Assembly: GCA_947624435.1 (NCBI GenBank)
Contig: CANQKE010000008.1
Span: forward strand, 1 to 64,000
Source: an uncultured Ruminiclostridium sp.
GTDB taxonomy: Bacteria; Bacillota; Clostridia; Oscillospirales; Ruminococcaceae
DNA length: 64,000 nt
Reading direction: 5' to 3'
In this document: in pieces, positions 37,488 to 46,802 of the stretch
Layout of the letters: every line of letters begins with the position of its first letter
Numbering within the stretch: the first letter of the stretch is position 1
The notes under the pieces: generated by a model
The model's database searches: none
What the model saw: only the letters and a program-made list of their open reading frames with translations
What the model was told of the DNA's origin: nothing
Position numbers and translations under genes: made by a program

Positions 37488-37513
37488 AAAAGGGCTGCTC
37501 CGGCAGCCCTTTT
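37488..37513 (+). terminator. Terminator of the transporter operon
   Basis: Perfect 11-bp stem AAAAGGGCTGC (37488-37498) / GCAGCCCTTTT (37503-37513) with UCCG-type loop and T run. Confidence 0.9.
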
Positions 37514-37521
37514 TAAGTAAA

Positions 37522-38334
37522 ATGATGGAAAATAGAGAATATATTGATTTTCATATACATGCCTATGCGGTAAAAGTAGCCGAAAAGGCGGTGAAAGTGC
37601 TGTCCGCCTGCCCGGAGGTGGAGCAGGTATATACCGACGGTACGGTGGCGTCTACCCGCGACGTGTTAGCGCGCTGCGGCGTGAAATACGGCGTTGTATT
37701 GCCGATAGCCACTAAGCCGACTCAGACGGCGGTGATAAACGACTGGGCGATAAAGCACGATCACGGGAATTTTATCTGCTTCGGCACGGTCCACCCGGAT
37801 AACGATAATATCGAGTATGAGCTTGAGCGGATAGCCGCCGCGGGACTGCGCGGGATAAAGCTGCACCCGGATTATCAGCAGTGCTTTATGTTCGAGCCGA
37901 AAATGCAGCCTATCTACCGCAAATGCGAGGAGCTGGGGCTTATCATCTCGCTGCACATGGGTTACGATCCGGTAAGCACAAGGACGCGCCACGCTATGCC
38001 GTGCGACCTTGCCGAGGTCGCAGGAAAGTACCCGTCGTTAAAGCTGATAGGAGCGCATCTCGGAGGCATGAGCAACTGGGAGCGGGTGCTGTATTATCTC
38101 AAAGGCGCAAATAATGTCTGGCTGGATACCGCGTTTTGTGCGGAATTTATCACCGATGAAATGTTTATCCGATTGATAGAGGGCTTCGGCGAGGATAAAA
38201 TACTGCTCGGCAGCGACCTGCCGTGGAGTCTGCCGACCGCTCAGATAGATATGATAAACCGACAAAAAATATCCGACGCCGCAAAGCGGAAGATATTTTA
38301 CGAAAATGCTGCGAAGCTGCTTAAATTAAAATGA
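37522..38334 (+). CDS. Amidohydrolase-family TIM-barrel protein
   Basis: A 270-residue metal-dependent hydrolase of the amidohydrolase_2/TatD-like group. DFHIHAY gives the metal-binding HxH (~residues 10-13), GIKLHPDYQQ and LHMGYDP provide further His ligands, LIGAHLGG another, and LLGSDLPW the catalytic Asp. Reaction unknown: hydrolase or decarboxylase. The ATG pair at 37522/37525 lies 8 nt after the preceding terminator and has no Shine-Dalgarno sequence. It may be poorly expressed, leaderless, or driven by an unseen promoter. pyk follows 12 nt after its stop. Confidence 0.8.
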   Translation: MMENREYIDFHIHAYAVKVAEKAVKVLSACPEVEQVYTDGTVASTRDVLARCGVKYGVVLPIATKPTQTAVINDWAIKHDHGNFICFGTVHPDNDNIEYELERIAAAGLRGIKLHPDYQQCFMFEPKMQPIYRKCEELGLIISLHMGYDPVSTRTRHAMPCDLAEVAGKYPSLKLIGAHLGGMSNWERVLYYLKGANNVWLDTAFCAEFITDEMFIRLIEGFGEDKILLGSDLPWSLPTAQIDMINRQKISDAAKRKIFYENAAKLLKLK

Positions 38335-38346
38335 GGAGGGTGCCTT

Positions 38347-40104
38347 ATGAAAAAAACCAAGATAGTATGTACTCTCGGGCCGTCCACCGACGACGATAAC
38401 GTTCTGCGCGAGCTTATCAGGAGCGGAATGGACTGCGCACGGTTCAATTTTTCCCACGGGGATCACGAAAGCCATAAGAAACGGTTCGACCAGGTGGTGA
38501 GGATACGCGAGGAGCTGGGCAAACCGATACCGACGATACTCGACACAAAAGGCCCGGAGGTAAGGGTAAAGAGCTTTAAGGACGACCAGCCGGTAAAGCT
38601 GAAAAACGGCGAGGAATTTATACTTACCACCGAGGACATCGAGGGCAATGAGAATATCGTCAGCATAACATATAAAAATCTCGCCGACGATATCGACACC
38701 GGCGCGAGGATATTAGTGGACGACGGACTTATCGAATTAAAGGTCACCGAGATAGACCGCAGGGAAACGCACGACGAGATACGCTGCCGCGTAATACACG
38801 GCGGTACGCTCAAAGCCAATAAGAGCTGTAACTTCCCCGGCATAAAATTTTCTATGCCGTACCTCAGCGTGCGTGACAAGAGCGATCTGCTGTTCGGCAT
38901 TGAAACGGGGTTTGACCTTGTAGCGGCAAGCTTCGTCACCTGTGACGAGGACATCATGCAGGTGCGCAGACTGCTTGACGAGAACGGCGGCAAGCATATG
39001 AAGATAATCGCCAAGATAGAAAATCAGGACGGCGTAAACAATATCGACGACATATTGAGGGTAGCGGACGGAATAATGGTAGCGCGCGGCGATATGGGCG
39101 TCGAGATACCGTTCGAGGAGATACCGAGGATACAAAAAGAGCTTATCAGCAAAGGCTATAACGCCGGCAAGCAGGTCATCACCGCGACGCAGATGCTGGA
39201 TTCCATGATAAAAAATCCGCGTCCTACCCGTGCGGAGACCACCGACGTCGCAAACGCGATATATGACGGTACCAGCGCGATAATGCTGTCCGGAGAGACC
39301 GCCGCCGGAGAATTTCCGGTAGAGGCGGTAAAGACGATGAACGCCATCGCGGTAAAGACCGAGCAGGATATAGATTATATCCGCCGCTTTTTCTCAAGAG
39401 AAGCGGAGGGAACGCCCAACGTCACCGACGCGATAGCGCACGCTACCGTTACTACCTCGATAGATCTCGGCGCGACCGCTATCCTTACCGTTACCAAAGG
39501 CGGCGGCACGGCGAAAACGTTATCAAAATACCGCCCCGCCTGCCCGATAATCGCGGCGACCACCAGCGACGTGGCACAGCGCCAGCTCAATCTTTCGTGG
39601 GGAGTTATCCCGATAAAGGCGCAGGAAATGTCGGACAGCGATTCGTTGTTCAACCATGCGGTGGAACGCTCTATGGAGGAGGATCTGCTGCATGACGGCG
39701 ATCTTATAGTAATTACCGCGGGGCTGCCGCTGGGCATTTCCGGCACTACAAATATGATGAAGGTGCATATAGTCGGCGACGTTCTGCTCAAAGGCAAGGG
39801 CGTAACTCAGCGCACCGTCACCGCTCCGGTCTGCGTCTGCAAGAACGAGGAGGACGCGCTGCGCCGCGCTAAGGGCGGCGATATCCTTGTTATCCCGACT
39901 ACCTCCAACAGGATAATGCCGGCGCTGAAAAACGCCGCGGCGATAATCGTAGAGGATAAGAGCGAGGACTGCCATGCAGCGGTGGTAGGGCTTTCGCTGG
40001 ATATACCGGTAATATACGACGCAGAGAACGCCGCAAGCATACTGAAAAGCGGCGTGACCATCACGGTAGACGCTGCGAAAGGGCTTGTCTGCTCGGCGGA
40101 TTAA
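38347..40104 (+). CDS. pyk: Pyruvate kinase with C-terminal PEP-utiliser-like domain
   Basis: A 585-residue glycolytic enzyme converting PEP and ADP to pyruvate and ATP. KTKIVCTLGPST start, MDCARFNFSHG, TILDTKGPEVR, KIENQDGVNNIDDIL with the active-site Lys, ARGDMGVEIPFEEIP, and TRAETTDVANAIYDGT. About 110 residues beyond the ~475-residue core form the extra domain related to PEP-utilising mobile domains (GDILVIPTTSNRIMPAL, VEDKSEDCHAAVVGLSLDIP), as in Bacillus and other Firmicutes. AGGAGGGTG precedes the ATG. Confidence 0.96.
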   Translation: MKKTKIVCTLGPSTDDDNVLRELIRSGMDCARFNFSHGDHESHKKRFDQVVRIREELGKPIPTILDTKGPEVRVKSFKDDQPVKLKNGEEFILTTEDIEGNENIVSITYKNLADDIDTGARILVDDGLIELKVTEIDRRETHDEIRCRVIHGGTLKANKSCNFPGIKFSMPYLSVRDKSDLLFGIETGFDLVAASFVTCDEDIMQVRRLLDENGGKHMKIIAKIENQDGVNNIDDILRVADGIMVARGDMGVEIPFEEIPRIQKELISKGYNAGKQVITATQMLDSMIKNPRPTRAETTDVANAIYDGTSAIMLSGETAAGEFPVEAVKTMNAIAVKTEQDIDYIRRFFSREAEGTPNVTDAIAHATVTTSIDLGATAILTVTKGGGTAKTLSKYRPACPIIAATTSDVAQRQLNLSWGVIPIKAQEMSDSDSLFNHAVERSMEEDLLHDGDLIVITAGLPLGISGTTNMMKVHIVGDVLLKGKGVTQRTVTAPVCVCKNEEDALRRAKGGDILVIPTTSNRIMPALKNAAAIIVEDKSEDCHAAVVGLSLDIPVIYDAENAASILKSGVTITVDAAKGLVCSAD

Positions 40105-40123
40105 TGGAAATATAATCTTTCTA

Positions 40124-40152
40124 TTGATTTTTGCTTTGTGATTTGCTATACT
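40124..40152 (+). promoter_or_regulatory. Promoter for nfnAB
   Basis: TTGATT (40124-40129), 17-nt spacer, TATACT (40147-40152), with TGC before it (extended -10). Confidence 0.65.
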
Positions 40153-40212
40153 TATTTACGGACAGAAGCATTTTAGATAAATGCAACATCTCATTGAAAG
40201 GAAAAACCGGCA

Positions 40213-41055
40213 ATGTACAAGATACTTAAAAGACGTCAGCTTAACGACACGGTCGTGCTGATGGAGATAGACGCTCCGCTTATCGCTAAAAAGGCGCTGG
40301 CAGGACAGTTTATTATACTCCGCATTGACGAGTACGGTGAGAGAATGCCGCTCACCATAGCGGATTGTGACAGGGAAAAGGGCATAGTTACGATAATATT
40401 CCAGATAGTGGGAAGAACTACCATGCTGCTCTCTCAAATGAAAGAGGGCGACGCGCTGCTGGATTTTGTCGGGCCGCTCGGTAAAGCCACCGATTTTGAG
40501 GGCGCGAAGAAGGTATGCGTAATAGGCGGCGGCGTAGGCTGCGCCATAGCGTATCCCTCAGCTAAGCAGCTGTTTAATTCCGGCGCCAAGGTGGACGTTA
40601 TCGCGGGATTCAGAAACAAGGATATAGTTATCCTTGAGGAGGAATTTAAGGCGGTCAGCGACAACTGCTACATCACCACCGACGACGGCAGCTACGGCGA
40701 AAAGGGCTTTGTAACCGACAAGCTCAAAAGCCTTATCGAGGCGGGCAACAAGTACGACCTCGCGGTAGCTATCGGCCCTGTGCCGATGATGAAATTTGTC
40801 AGCGAGGTAACAAGACCTTACGGCATAAAGACCTTGGTATCGCTGAACCCGATAATGATAGACGGAACGGGAATGTGCGGCGGCTGCCGCGTCACGGTAG
40901 GCGGAGAAACGAAATTCGCCTGCGTGGACGGCCCGGACTTCGACGGTCATCAGGTGGATTTTGACGAGCTGATGAAGCGCAACGGCACATACCGTGAAAG
41001 AGAAGCCCACGACAGGGAAAATTGCAGGATATACGGAGGTGCAGCAAATGCCTAA
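40213..41055 (+). CDS. nfnA: NfnA-type ferredoxin-NADP+ oxidoreductase small subunit
   Basis: A 280-residue FAD/NAD-binding protein of the dihydroorotate-dehydrogenase electron-transfer type. The N-terminal half is the FAD domain (ERMPLTIADCD), CVIGGGVGCAIAYPSAK the nucleotide-binding loop. The C-terminal Cys cluster GTGMCGGCRVTVGG plus FACVDGP should bind a [2Fe-2S] centre. With the next gene it forms NfnAB, the electron-bifurcating NADH-dependent reduced-ferredoxin:NADP+ oxidoreductase of anaerobes, balancing NADPH, NADH and ferredoxin. The next gene overlaps it by 8 nt. Confidence 0.85.
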   Translation: MYKILKRRQLNDTVVLMEIDAPLIAKKALAGQFIILRIDEYGERMPLTIADCDREKGIVTIIFQIVGRTTMLLSQMKEGDALLDFVGPLGKATDFEGAKKVCVIGGGVGCAIAYPSAKQLFNSGAKVDVIAGFRNKDIVILEEEFKAVSDNCYITTDDGSYGEKGFVTDKLKSLIEAGNKYDLAVAIGPVPMMKFVSEVTRPYGIKTLVSLNPIMIDGTGMCGGCRVTVGGETKFACVDGPDFDGHQVDFDELMKRNGTYREREAHDRENCRIYGGAANA

Positions 41056-42436
41056 TATGTCGCCTACAAAGGTTCCTATGCCTCAGCAGGAGCCTGACGT
41101 AAGAAACAAGAATTTTCTGGAGGTAGCAAAGGGCTACACCGCTGAAATGGCGATGGAGGAGGCCTCCCGCTGCCTTAACTGCAAGAACAAGCCCTGTGTC
41201 AGCGGCTGTCCGGTAAACGTGCGTATACCGGAATTTATAGCAAAGGTCGCGGCAGGAGAGTTTGAAGAGGCTTATAAAATAATCACCGCCACCAACGGAC
41301 TTCCGGCGGTATGCGGCAGAGTATGTCCGCAGGAAAACCAGTGCGAGGGCAAATGCGTGCGCGGCATAAAGGGCGAGAGCGTGTCTATAGGACGGCTTGA
41401 GCGCTTCTGCGCGGACTATCACATGGCAAACGGCGACGCTGCGGTAGAAAAGCCGGAAAGCAACGGTATCAAGGTAGCGGTGATAGGAGCAGGCCCGTCC
41501 GGTCTTACCTGCGCGGGCGATCTTGCTAAAAAAGGGTATCAGGTAACGATATTCGAGGCGTTCCACACCGCGGGCGGCGTTTTGGTATACGGCATACCGG
41601 AGTTCAGACTGCCCAAGGCTATCGTTAAAAAAGAGATAGAAAACCTCGAGGCGCTGGGCGTAGAGATAAAGACCAACATGGTAATAGGCAGAGTATTGTC
41701 TATAGACGAGCTGTTCGATATGGGATATAAAGCGTGCTTTATCGGCTCCGGCGCGGGACTGCCGTCCTTCATGCACATAGAGGGCGAGGAGCTTGTCGGC
41801 GTATATTCCGCTAACGAATACCTCACCCGTACAAATCTTATGAAAGCGTATCTTGACGACTACGATACCCCGATAATAAAGAGCAACGCGGTGGCGGTAG
41901 TAGGCGGCGGAAACGTCGCGATGGACGCGGCGCGCTGTGCAAAGCGTTTAGGCGCTGAAACGGTGTACATAGTTTACCGGCGCGGCATGGAGGAAATGCC
42001 CGCCCGCCGCGAGGAGATACACCACGCTATGGAAGAGGGCATAATCTTTAAGAATCTTAACAATCCCGTAAAGATACTTCCCGACGAAAACGGACGTGTA
42101 CGCGCGATAGAGTGCGTTGAAATGGAGCTTGGTGAGCCGGACGCAAGCGGCCGCCGCAGACCCATTACAAAAGAGGGCAGCAATTTCGAGCTGCCGGTGG
42201 ATACCGTGATAATGGCGATAGGCACGTCGCCTAACCCGCTTATCCGCAGCACGACTCCGGGGCTTGAAGTGAATAAGCGCGGCTGTCTTATCGTAAACGA
42301 GGACACCATGCAGACCTCCCGCGAAGGCGTATACGCAGGCGGTGACGCGGTCACCGGCGCTGCGACCGTTATTCTCGCGATGGGCGCGGGCAAACAAGCG
42401 GCAAAGAGCATAGACGAGTATCTTTCATCTAAGTGA
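41048..42436 (+). CDS. nfnB: NfnB-type (glutamate-synthase small-subunit-like) oxidoreductase
   Basis: A 462-residue flavoprotein similar to the GltD subunit of glutamate synthase. The N-terminus carries two Cys groups for [4Fe-4S] clusters (CLNCKNKPCVSGCPV and CGRVCPQENQCEGKC); then an FAD site VAVIGAGPSGLTCAG and an NADP site VAVVGGGNVAMDAARCAKR. Without a GltB partner, and next to nfnA, NfnB is the better reading. ATG 41048 follows GGAGGTG; the longer frame lies within nfnA. Confidence 0.86.
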   Translation: MPNMSPTKVPMPQQEPDVRNKNFLEVAKGYTAEMAMEEASRCLNCKNKPCVSGCPVNVRIPEFIAKVAAGEFEEAYKIITATNGLPAVCGRVCPQENQCEGKCVRGIKGESVSIGRLERFCADYHMANGDAAVEKPESNGIKVAVIGAGPSGLTCAGDLAKKGYQVTIFEAFHTAGGVLVYGIPEFRLPKAIVKKEIENLEALGVEIKTNMVIGRVLSIDELFDMGYKACFIGSGAGLPSFMHIEGEELVGVYSANEYLTRTNLMKAYLDDYDTPIIKSNAVAVVGGGNVAMDAARCAKRLGAETVYIVYRRGMEEMPARREEIHHAMEEGIIFKNLNNPVKILPDENGRVRAIECVEMELGEPDASGRRRPITKEGSNFELPVDTVIMAIGTSPNPLIRSTTPGLEVNKRGCLIVNEDTMQTSREGVYAGGDAVTGAATVILAMGAGKQAAKSIDEYLSSK

Positions 42437-42446
42437 TAACAGCTAC

Positions 42447-42474
42447 AAGCGGCAGTGTATTTATCCTGCCGCTT
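42447..42474 (+). terminator. Terminator after nfnAB
   Basis: AAGCGGCAG (42447-42455) pairs with CTGCCGCTT (42466-42474); an interrupted T run (ATATTTTT) follows. Confidence 0.65.
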
Positions 42475-42542
42475 ATATTTTTGAATATCACACGTTTTTT
42501 CCGGCAAACTAAGAATATAACTTATGGGAGGAACGGTGTGTT

Positions 42543-42794
42543 ATGGATAAAAAAACAGAGCTGCAAAAGGAATACGACCTGCTTAAAAAGGACCTGCCGG
42601 ACAGTAAAGAGGAACGCTCCCGCATGGAGGACGTGATACTTCAAAATTTCACCTCCGGCGCGGCTTCGGACGACTGTACCGGACTGATACCCAAAGGCAG
42701 CGGCAAGGACCTTGACGCTTATCGGGAGATATACCCGTTTGTGGTACCGGTAAAGCCGGAGAACGAAAAGAAAAATAAAAAGCCGGAGCAGTAA
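42543..42794 (+). CDS. Small hypothetical protein
   Basis: An 83-residue charged, probably soluble protein I do not recognise. The first ~35 residues are helical and Lys/Glu/Asp/Leu-rich (KTELQKEYDLLKKDL); the tail is Pro/Lys-rich (VVPVKPENEKKNKKPEQ). A good GGGAGGAAC ribosome binding site supports translation. It lies alone between the nfn terminator and the rubrerythrin promoter. Confidence 0.65.
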   Translation: MDKKTELQKEYDLLKKDLPDSKEERSRMEDVILQNFTSGAASDDCTGLIPKGSGKDLDAYREIYPFVVPVKPENEKKNKKPEQ

Positions 42795-42802
42795 AATATA
42801 GA

Positions 42803-42831
42803 TTGCATTTTCCTTTGAAATGTGGTACAAT
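42803..42831 (+). promoter_or_regulatory. Promoter for rubrerythrin-ferritin
   Basis: TTGCAT (42803-42808), 17-nt spacer, TACAAT (42826-42831), TGG before the -10. Confidence 0.6.
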
Positions 42832-42882
42832 TATTATAACATCTTAACGGTGCTTATGTATCATAACAAAGGAGGAATTGCC

Positions 42883-43521
42883 ATGAAGAAATTTATATGC
42901 AGCGTATGCGGGTATGTGTACGAGGGAGAGACCGCTCCCGAGGTATGCCCGAAATGCAAAAAGACCGGCGTGTTCACCGAGGTGAAGAACAAATATGCCG
43001 GCACCAAGACCGAGAAGAATCTTATGGAGGCTTTTGCGGGAGAATCTCAGGCAAGGAATAAATACACTTATTTCGCGTCGGTGGCTAAAAAGGCGGGCTA
43101 TGAGCAGATAGCCGCGCTGTTCTTAAAGACCGCGGACAACGAAAAAGAGCATGCCAAGCTGTGGTTCAAGGCGCTGGGCGGACTCGGCAATACCGAGGAA
43201 AATCTGCTTGCCGCGGCCGAGGGCGAGAACGCCGAGTGGACGGATATGTACGACCGCATGGCGCGCGAGGCCGAGGAGGAAGGCTTTACCGAGCTTGCCG
43301 AGCAGTTCAGAGGGGTCGGCGCTATCGAAAAGGAGCATGAGGAAAGATACCGCGCGCTGCTGAAGAACATACAGACCCAGCAGGTATTTGAGCGCAGCGG
43401 CGTTCAGGTATGGGAGTGCAGGAACTGCGGCCATATCGTGGTAGGCACTTCCGCGCCGGAGGTATGTCCGGTATGCAATCATCCGCGCGCATACTTTGAG
43501 CTCAAACAGACTAATTATTAA
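42883..43521 (+). CDS. rbr: Rubrerythrin with rubredoxin-like domains at both ends
   Basis: A 212-residue peroxide-reducing protein of anaerobes. N-terminal rubredoxin-like knuckles [10 protein letters not shown] and CPKC (residues ~5-25); central ferritin-like diiron domain with [21 protein letters not shown] and [11 protein letters not shown] supplying Glu/His ligands; and a second rubredoxin-like module near the C-terminus ([17 protein letters not shown]). Ordinary rubrerythrin has only the C-terminal one and reverse rubrerythrin only the N-terminal one. ATG 42883 follows AAAGGAGG. Ferritin follows 22 nt later, forming an oxidative-stress/iron pair. Confidence 0.92.
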   Translation: MKKFICSVCGYVYEGETAPEVCPKCKKTGVFTEVKNKYAGTKTEKNLMEAFAGESQARNKYTYFASVAKKAGYEQIAALFLKTADNEKEHAKLWFKALGGLGNTEENLLAAAEGENAEWTDMYDRMAREAEEEGFTELAEQFRGVGAIEKEHEERYRALLKNIQTQQVFERSGVQVWECRNCGHIVVGTSAPEVCPVCNHPRAYFELKQTNY

Positions 43522-43543
43522 ACATAAAACGGAGGCAATAACA

Positions 43544-44053
43544 ATGGATGGCAAAGTACAGGAGCTGCTTAATACGCAGATAAATAAGGAATTTTATTCC
43601 GCTTATCTGTATCTGGATTTTTCGGTATATTTTTACGATCAGGGGCTGAACGGATTCGGCAACTGGTTCAAGATACAGGCGCAGGAGGAGCAGGCGCACG
43701 CAATGCTGTTTTTACAGTATCTGCAAAATAACGGCGTAAAGCCGGAGCTTTTGGCGGTGGATAAGCCGGACAAGACGTTTGCCGGTACTATCGACGTGCT
43801 GAAAGAAACGCTCAGCCATGAGCAGTATGTCACCTCGCTCATCAACAATATCTATGACGCCGCGCATAACGCTAAGGACTACCGCACCATGCAGTTCCTT
43901 GACTGGTTCATAAAGGAGCAGGGCGAGGAAGAGATGAACGCGGGCGACCTTATCAAGCGCTACGAGCTGTTCGGCAACGACGCAAAGGGACTTTACATGC
44001 TTGATAATGAGCTCGGCGCAAGGACGTATTCCGCTCCGTCGCTCCAGCTGTAA
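43544..44053 (+). CDS. ftnA: Ferritin
   Basis: A 169-residue non-haem ferritin storing iron as a 24-mer shell after Fe(II) oxidation. Ferroxidase residues lie in NKEFYSAYLYLDFSVYF (Glu, Tyr) and AQEEQAHAMLFLQYL (Glu, His), with Glu in the fourth helix (IKEQGEEEMNAGDL). No haem-binding Met typical of bacterioferritin. ATG 43544 is preceded by GGAGG; a longer frame from 43496 overlaps the rubrerythrin stop. A terminator follows. Confidence 0.93.
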   Translation: MDGKVQELLNTQINKEFYSAYLYLDFSVYFYDQGLNGFGNWFKIQAQEEQAHAMLFLQYLQNNGVKPELLAVDKPDKTFAGTIDVLKETLSHEQYVTSLINNIYDAAHNAKDYRTMQFLDWFIKEQGEEEMNAGDLIKRYELFGNDAKGLYMLDNELGARTYSAPSLQL

Positions 44054-44068
44054 AAACATAGATCAAAA

Positions 44069-44094
44069 ACGCCTTGCCGGCTGCGGCAGGGCGT
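44069..44094 (+). terminator. Terminator after ferritin
   Basis: ACGCCTTGCCG (44069-44079) pairs with CGGCAGGGCGT (44084-44094) with one G-U pair; a short T run follows. Confidence 0.65.
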
Positions 44095-44173
44095 AAATTT
44101 TGCCAAAATGACGGAAACGAAACAAAAACTTTCATTTTCTTGCCCTTAGGCTTAAAAATTTCGACAAAAGATA

Positions 44174-44202
44174 TTTACATTTTGAAAAAAAAGTGCTATA
44201 AT
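44174..44202 (+). promoter_or_regulatory. Promoter for ilvE
   Basis: TTTACA (44174-44179), 17-nt spacer, TATAAT (44197-44202), TGC before the -10. Confidence 0.65.
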
Positions 44203-44273
44203 TAAATACCGTAACGACTATTACCGCTCGTGTCGGGCGGAGAACAAACACAAAAGAAAGCAGGTAAAAGGAT

Positions 44274-45338
44274 ATGGAGATAAAGATCCAAAAGACCACC
44301 GCGCCTAAGGCTAAGCCGACAGACGAAACAAAGCTGGGGTTCGGTCATATTTTTACCGACCACATGTTCATAATGGATTATGATACCGGCGAAGGCTGGC
44401 ATGACGCAAGAATAGTGCCGTTTAGCGATATTTCGCTTTCTCCGGCGGCAATGGTGCTGCATTACGGACAGGAGATATTTGAAGGACTGAAAGCGTACAG
44501 AACAGCTTCCGGCGATATACAGTTTTTCCGTCCTGAAGAAAATTTCAAGAGAATGAATATTTCGGCCGAGCGTCTTGTAATACCGCAGCTCAACGAGCAG
44601 GACTGCCTTCAGGCATTGCATGAGCTGGTAAAGATAGACGCGGACTGGGTACCGCATACCGACGGAGCGTCGCTGTATATAAGACCTTTTATAATTGCGA
44701 TAGACCCGTTCCTCGGCGTTCGTCCCGGCGATAAATATTATTTCATGATAATCATGTCGCCCTCCGGCGCATATTATTCATCGGGGCTTGATCCGGTAAG
44801 CATTTATGTAGAGACCAACTACGTTCGTGCGGTGCGCGGCGGTATGGGCTTTACCAAGACCGGCGGCAACTACGCGGCTTCTCTCGCGGGTCAGGACGAG
44901 GCGCACAAGCAGGATTATTCCCAGGTGCTTTGGCTGGACGGCGTGGAGAGAAAGTACATAGAGGAAGTCGGAGCGATGAACATTTTCTTCGTTATCGACG
45001 GCGAGGTAGTAACTCCTATGCTGCAAGGCTCTATTCTTTCCGGTATCACCAGAAAGTCCGCTATCGCGCTTTGCGAGAAGTGGGGACTTAAGGTAAGCGA
45101 AAGACGCATCACCATACAGGAGGTCGCCGACGCTTACGACAACGGCAAGCTCGACGAGGTATTCGGCACAGGAACGGCGGCGGTAATTTCGCCGGTCGGA
45201 CATCTTAAATGGGGCGACAAGGTAATGGAGATAAACGGCAACAAGATAGGCAAGATATCTCAAAAGCTCTACGACACAATGACCGGTATGCAGTACGGAA
45301 AACTTCCGGACGATATGGGCTGGATAGAAAAACTTTGA
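44274..45338 (+). CDS. ilvE: Branched-chain amino acid aminotransferase
   Basis: A 354-residue fold-type IV PLP enzyme interconverting Leu/Ile/Val and their 2-oxo acids. LHYGQEIFEGLKAYR, YIRPFIIA and FTKTGGNYAASL (expected PLP lysine), then EVGAMNIFFV and GSILSGITRKSAI, are the family landmarks. Length fits the long (group II, ~350 residue) type. AAAAGGAT precedes the ATG. Followed by glyS after a 75-nt gap containing a GC-rich CCGCCGC/GCGGCGG stem (45346-45371) without a T run. Confidence 0.95.
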   Translation: MEIKIQKTTAPKAKPTDETKLGFGHIFTDHMFIMDYDTGEGWHDARIVPFSDISLSPAAMVLHYGQEIFEGLKAYRTASGDIQFFRPEENFKRMNISAERLVIPQLNEQDCLQALHELVKIDADWVPHTDGASLYIRPFIIAIDPFLGVRPGDKYYFMIIMSPSGAYYSSGLDPVSIYVETNYVRAVRGGMGFTKTGGNYAASLAGQDEAHKQDYSQVLWLDGVERKYIEEVGAMNIFFVIDGEVVTPMLQGSILSGITRKSAIALCEKWGLKVSERRITIQEVADAYDNGKLDEVFGTGTAAVISPVGHLKWGDKVMEINGNKIGKISQKLYDTMTGMQYGKLPDDMGWIEKL

Positions 45339-45413
45339 TAATTCACCGCCGCGGTCATTTGGCTGCGGCGGCTCAAGTACATAGCAATATTTACCCCGAA
45401 AGGAAAAGGATAA

Positions 45414-46793
45414 ATGAACAATACCGAGAAATCTATGGACACGATAACCGCCCTTTGTAAAAACAGAGGCTTTATCTTTCCCGGAAGCGAGATATACGGC
45501 GGGCTTGCCAACACATGGGATTACGGCCCGCTCGGCGCGAGGCTGAAAAATAACGTCAAGGATACCTGGCGCAAAAGATTCATTCAGGAGCGCCCTAACA
45601 GCTATGAGGTGGACGCGGATATCCTGATGAATCCCAGAGTGTGGGAGGCAAGCGGCCATGTAGCGAGCTTTTCCGACCCGCTGCTCGACTGCAAGGAGTG
45701 CAAAATGCGCCACCGCGCCGATAATCTTATAGATGACTTTGACCCGAACGCTCATGCCGACGGCATGACCAAGGAGGAAATGTTCGAGTATATCAAGGCG
45801 CATTCCATTCCCTGCCCGCACTGCGGCAAGCATAATTTCACCGATATCCGCGAATTTAATCTGATGTTCCAGACTTTCCGCGGGGTGACTAATGACAGCA
45901 AGAGCATAATCTACCTGCGTCCCGAAAACGCGCAGGGTGAGTATGTGAATTTCCTCAATGTACAGCGCACCATGCGCGCAAAGCTGCCGTTTTCTATAGG
46001 GCAGATAGGCAAGGCGTTCAGAAACGAGATAACCCCCGGAAACTTCACTTTCCGCACGATAGAGTTCGAGCAGATGGAGTTCCAGACCTTCTGCAAGGAG
46101 GGCGACGACACCGAGCTGTATGAATATTTCAAGCAGTACGGACTGGATTATTTCAAGGACCTCGGTATCCCCGAAGAGCATTTGCGTTTCCACGACCATG
46201 AAAAGCTGGCGCACTACGCTAAAGCCGCCTGCGATATAGAATTTCTGTTCCCGTTCGGCTGGGGCGAGATAAACGGCACGCATAACCGCACCAACTTCGA
46301 CCTTACCCGCCATCAGGAATACAGCGGCACCAAGCAGGAATATATGGATCCCGAAACGAACGAAAAGTTTATCCCGTTCATAATAGAATCAACCTACGGA
46401 CTGGACAGAACGGTACTCGCGCTGCTGTGTGAGGCTTACGACGAGGAAGTTATCGACACTGAGAAAAACGACGTCAGAACGGTGCTGCGCCTTTCTCCGG
46501 CTATAGCGCCGTATAAGGCCGCGGTACTGCCGCTGTCCAAAAAGCTGTCCGAGCCGTCGGAAAAGCTCACTGCCGAGTTATCTAAGGAGTTTATGACCGA
46601 CTTCGACGTTACCGGCTCGATAGGAAAGAGATACCGCCGTCAGGACGAGGTAGGCACGCCGTTTTGCGTGACTTACGACTTCGATACCGAAAACGACGGC
46701 TGCGTCACCGTGAGAGAGCGCGACAGCATGCAGCAGGAGCGTATCTCGATAGATAAAGTAAAAGACTATATTTCGGATAAAATAAAGTTCTGA
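45414..46793 (+). CDS. glyS: Glycyl-tRNA synthetase (dimeric type)
   Basis: A 459-residue class II synthetase of the homodimeric, eukaryote/Gram-positive type. GSEIYGGLANTWDYGPLGA is the N-terminal signature; RPENAQGEYVNF is near motif 2 (FRNEITPGNFTFRTIEFEQM); ESTYGLDRTVLALL is motif 3; a C-terminal anticodon-binding domain starts at APYKAAVLPL. AAAGGAAAAGGA precedes the ATG. A CKECKMRHRA segment with a later CPHC could bind zinc. Confidence 0.95.
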   Translation: MNNTEKSMDTITALCKNRGFIFPGSEIYGGLANTWDYGPLGARLKNNVKDTWRKRFIQERPNSYEVDADILMNPRVWEASGHVASFSDPLLDCKECKMRHRADNLIDDFDPNAHADGMTKEEMFEYIKAHSIPCPHCGKHNFTDIREFNLMFQTFRGVTNDSKSIIYLRPENAQGEYVNFLNVQRTMRAKLPFSIGQIGKAFRNEITPGNFTFRTIEFEQMEFQTFCKEGDDTELYEYFKQYGLDYFKDLGIPEEHLRFHDHEKLAHYAKAACDIEFLFPFGWGEINGTHNRTNFDLTRHQEYSGTKQEYMDPETNEKFIPFIIESTYGLDRTVLALLCEAYDEEVIDTEKNDVRTVLRLSPAIAPYKAAVLPLSKKLSEPSEKLTAELSKEFMTDFDVTGSIGKRYRRQDEVGTPFCVTYDFDTENDGCVTVRERDSMQQERISIDKVKDYISDKIKF

Positions 46794-46802
46794 TAAAAAC
46801 CC

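Noticed and set aside
41048..42436. Glutamate synthase small subunit (GltD)
   Set aside because: No large GltB subunit is present and the gene overlaps an nfnA-type subunit, so NfnB fits better.
44778..46313. A 511-codon open frame on the minus strand opposite ilvE and glyS
   Set aside because: Both plus-strand genes are certain; the antisense product has no recognisable fold and no ribosome binding site. It is a by-product of codon bias.
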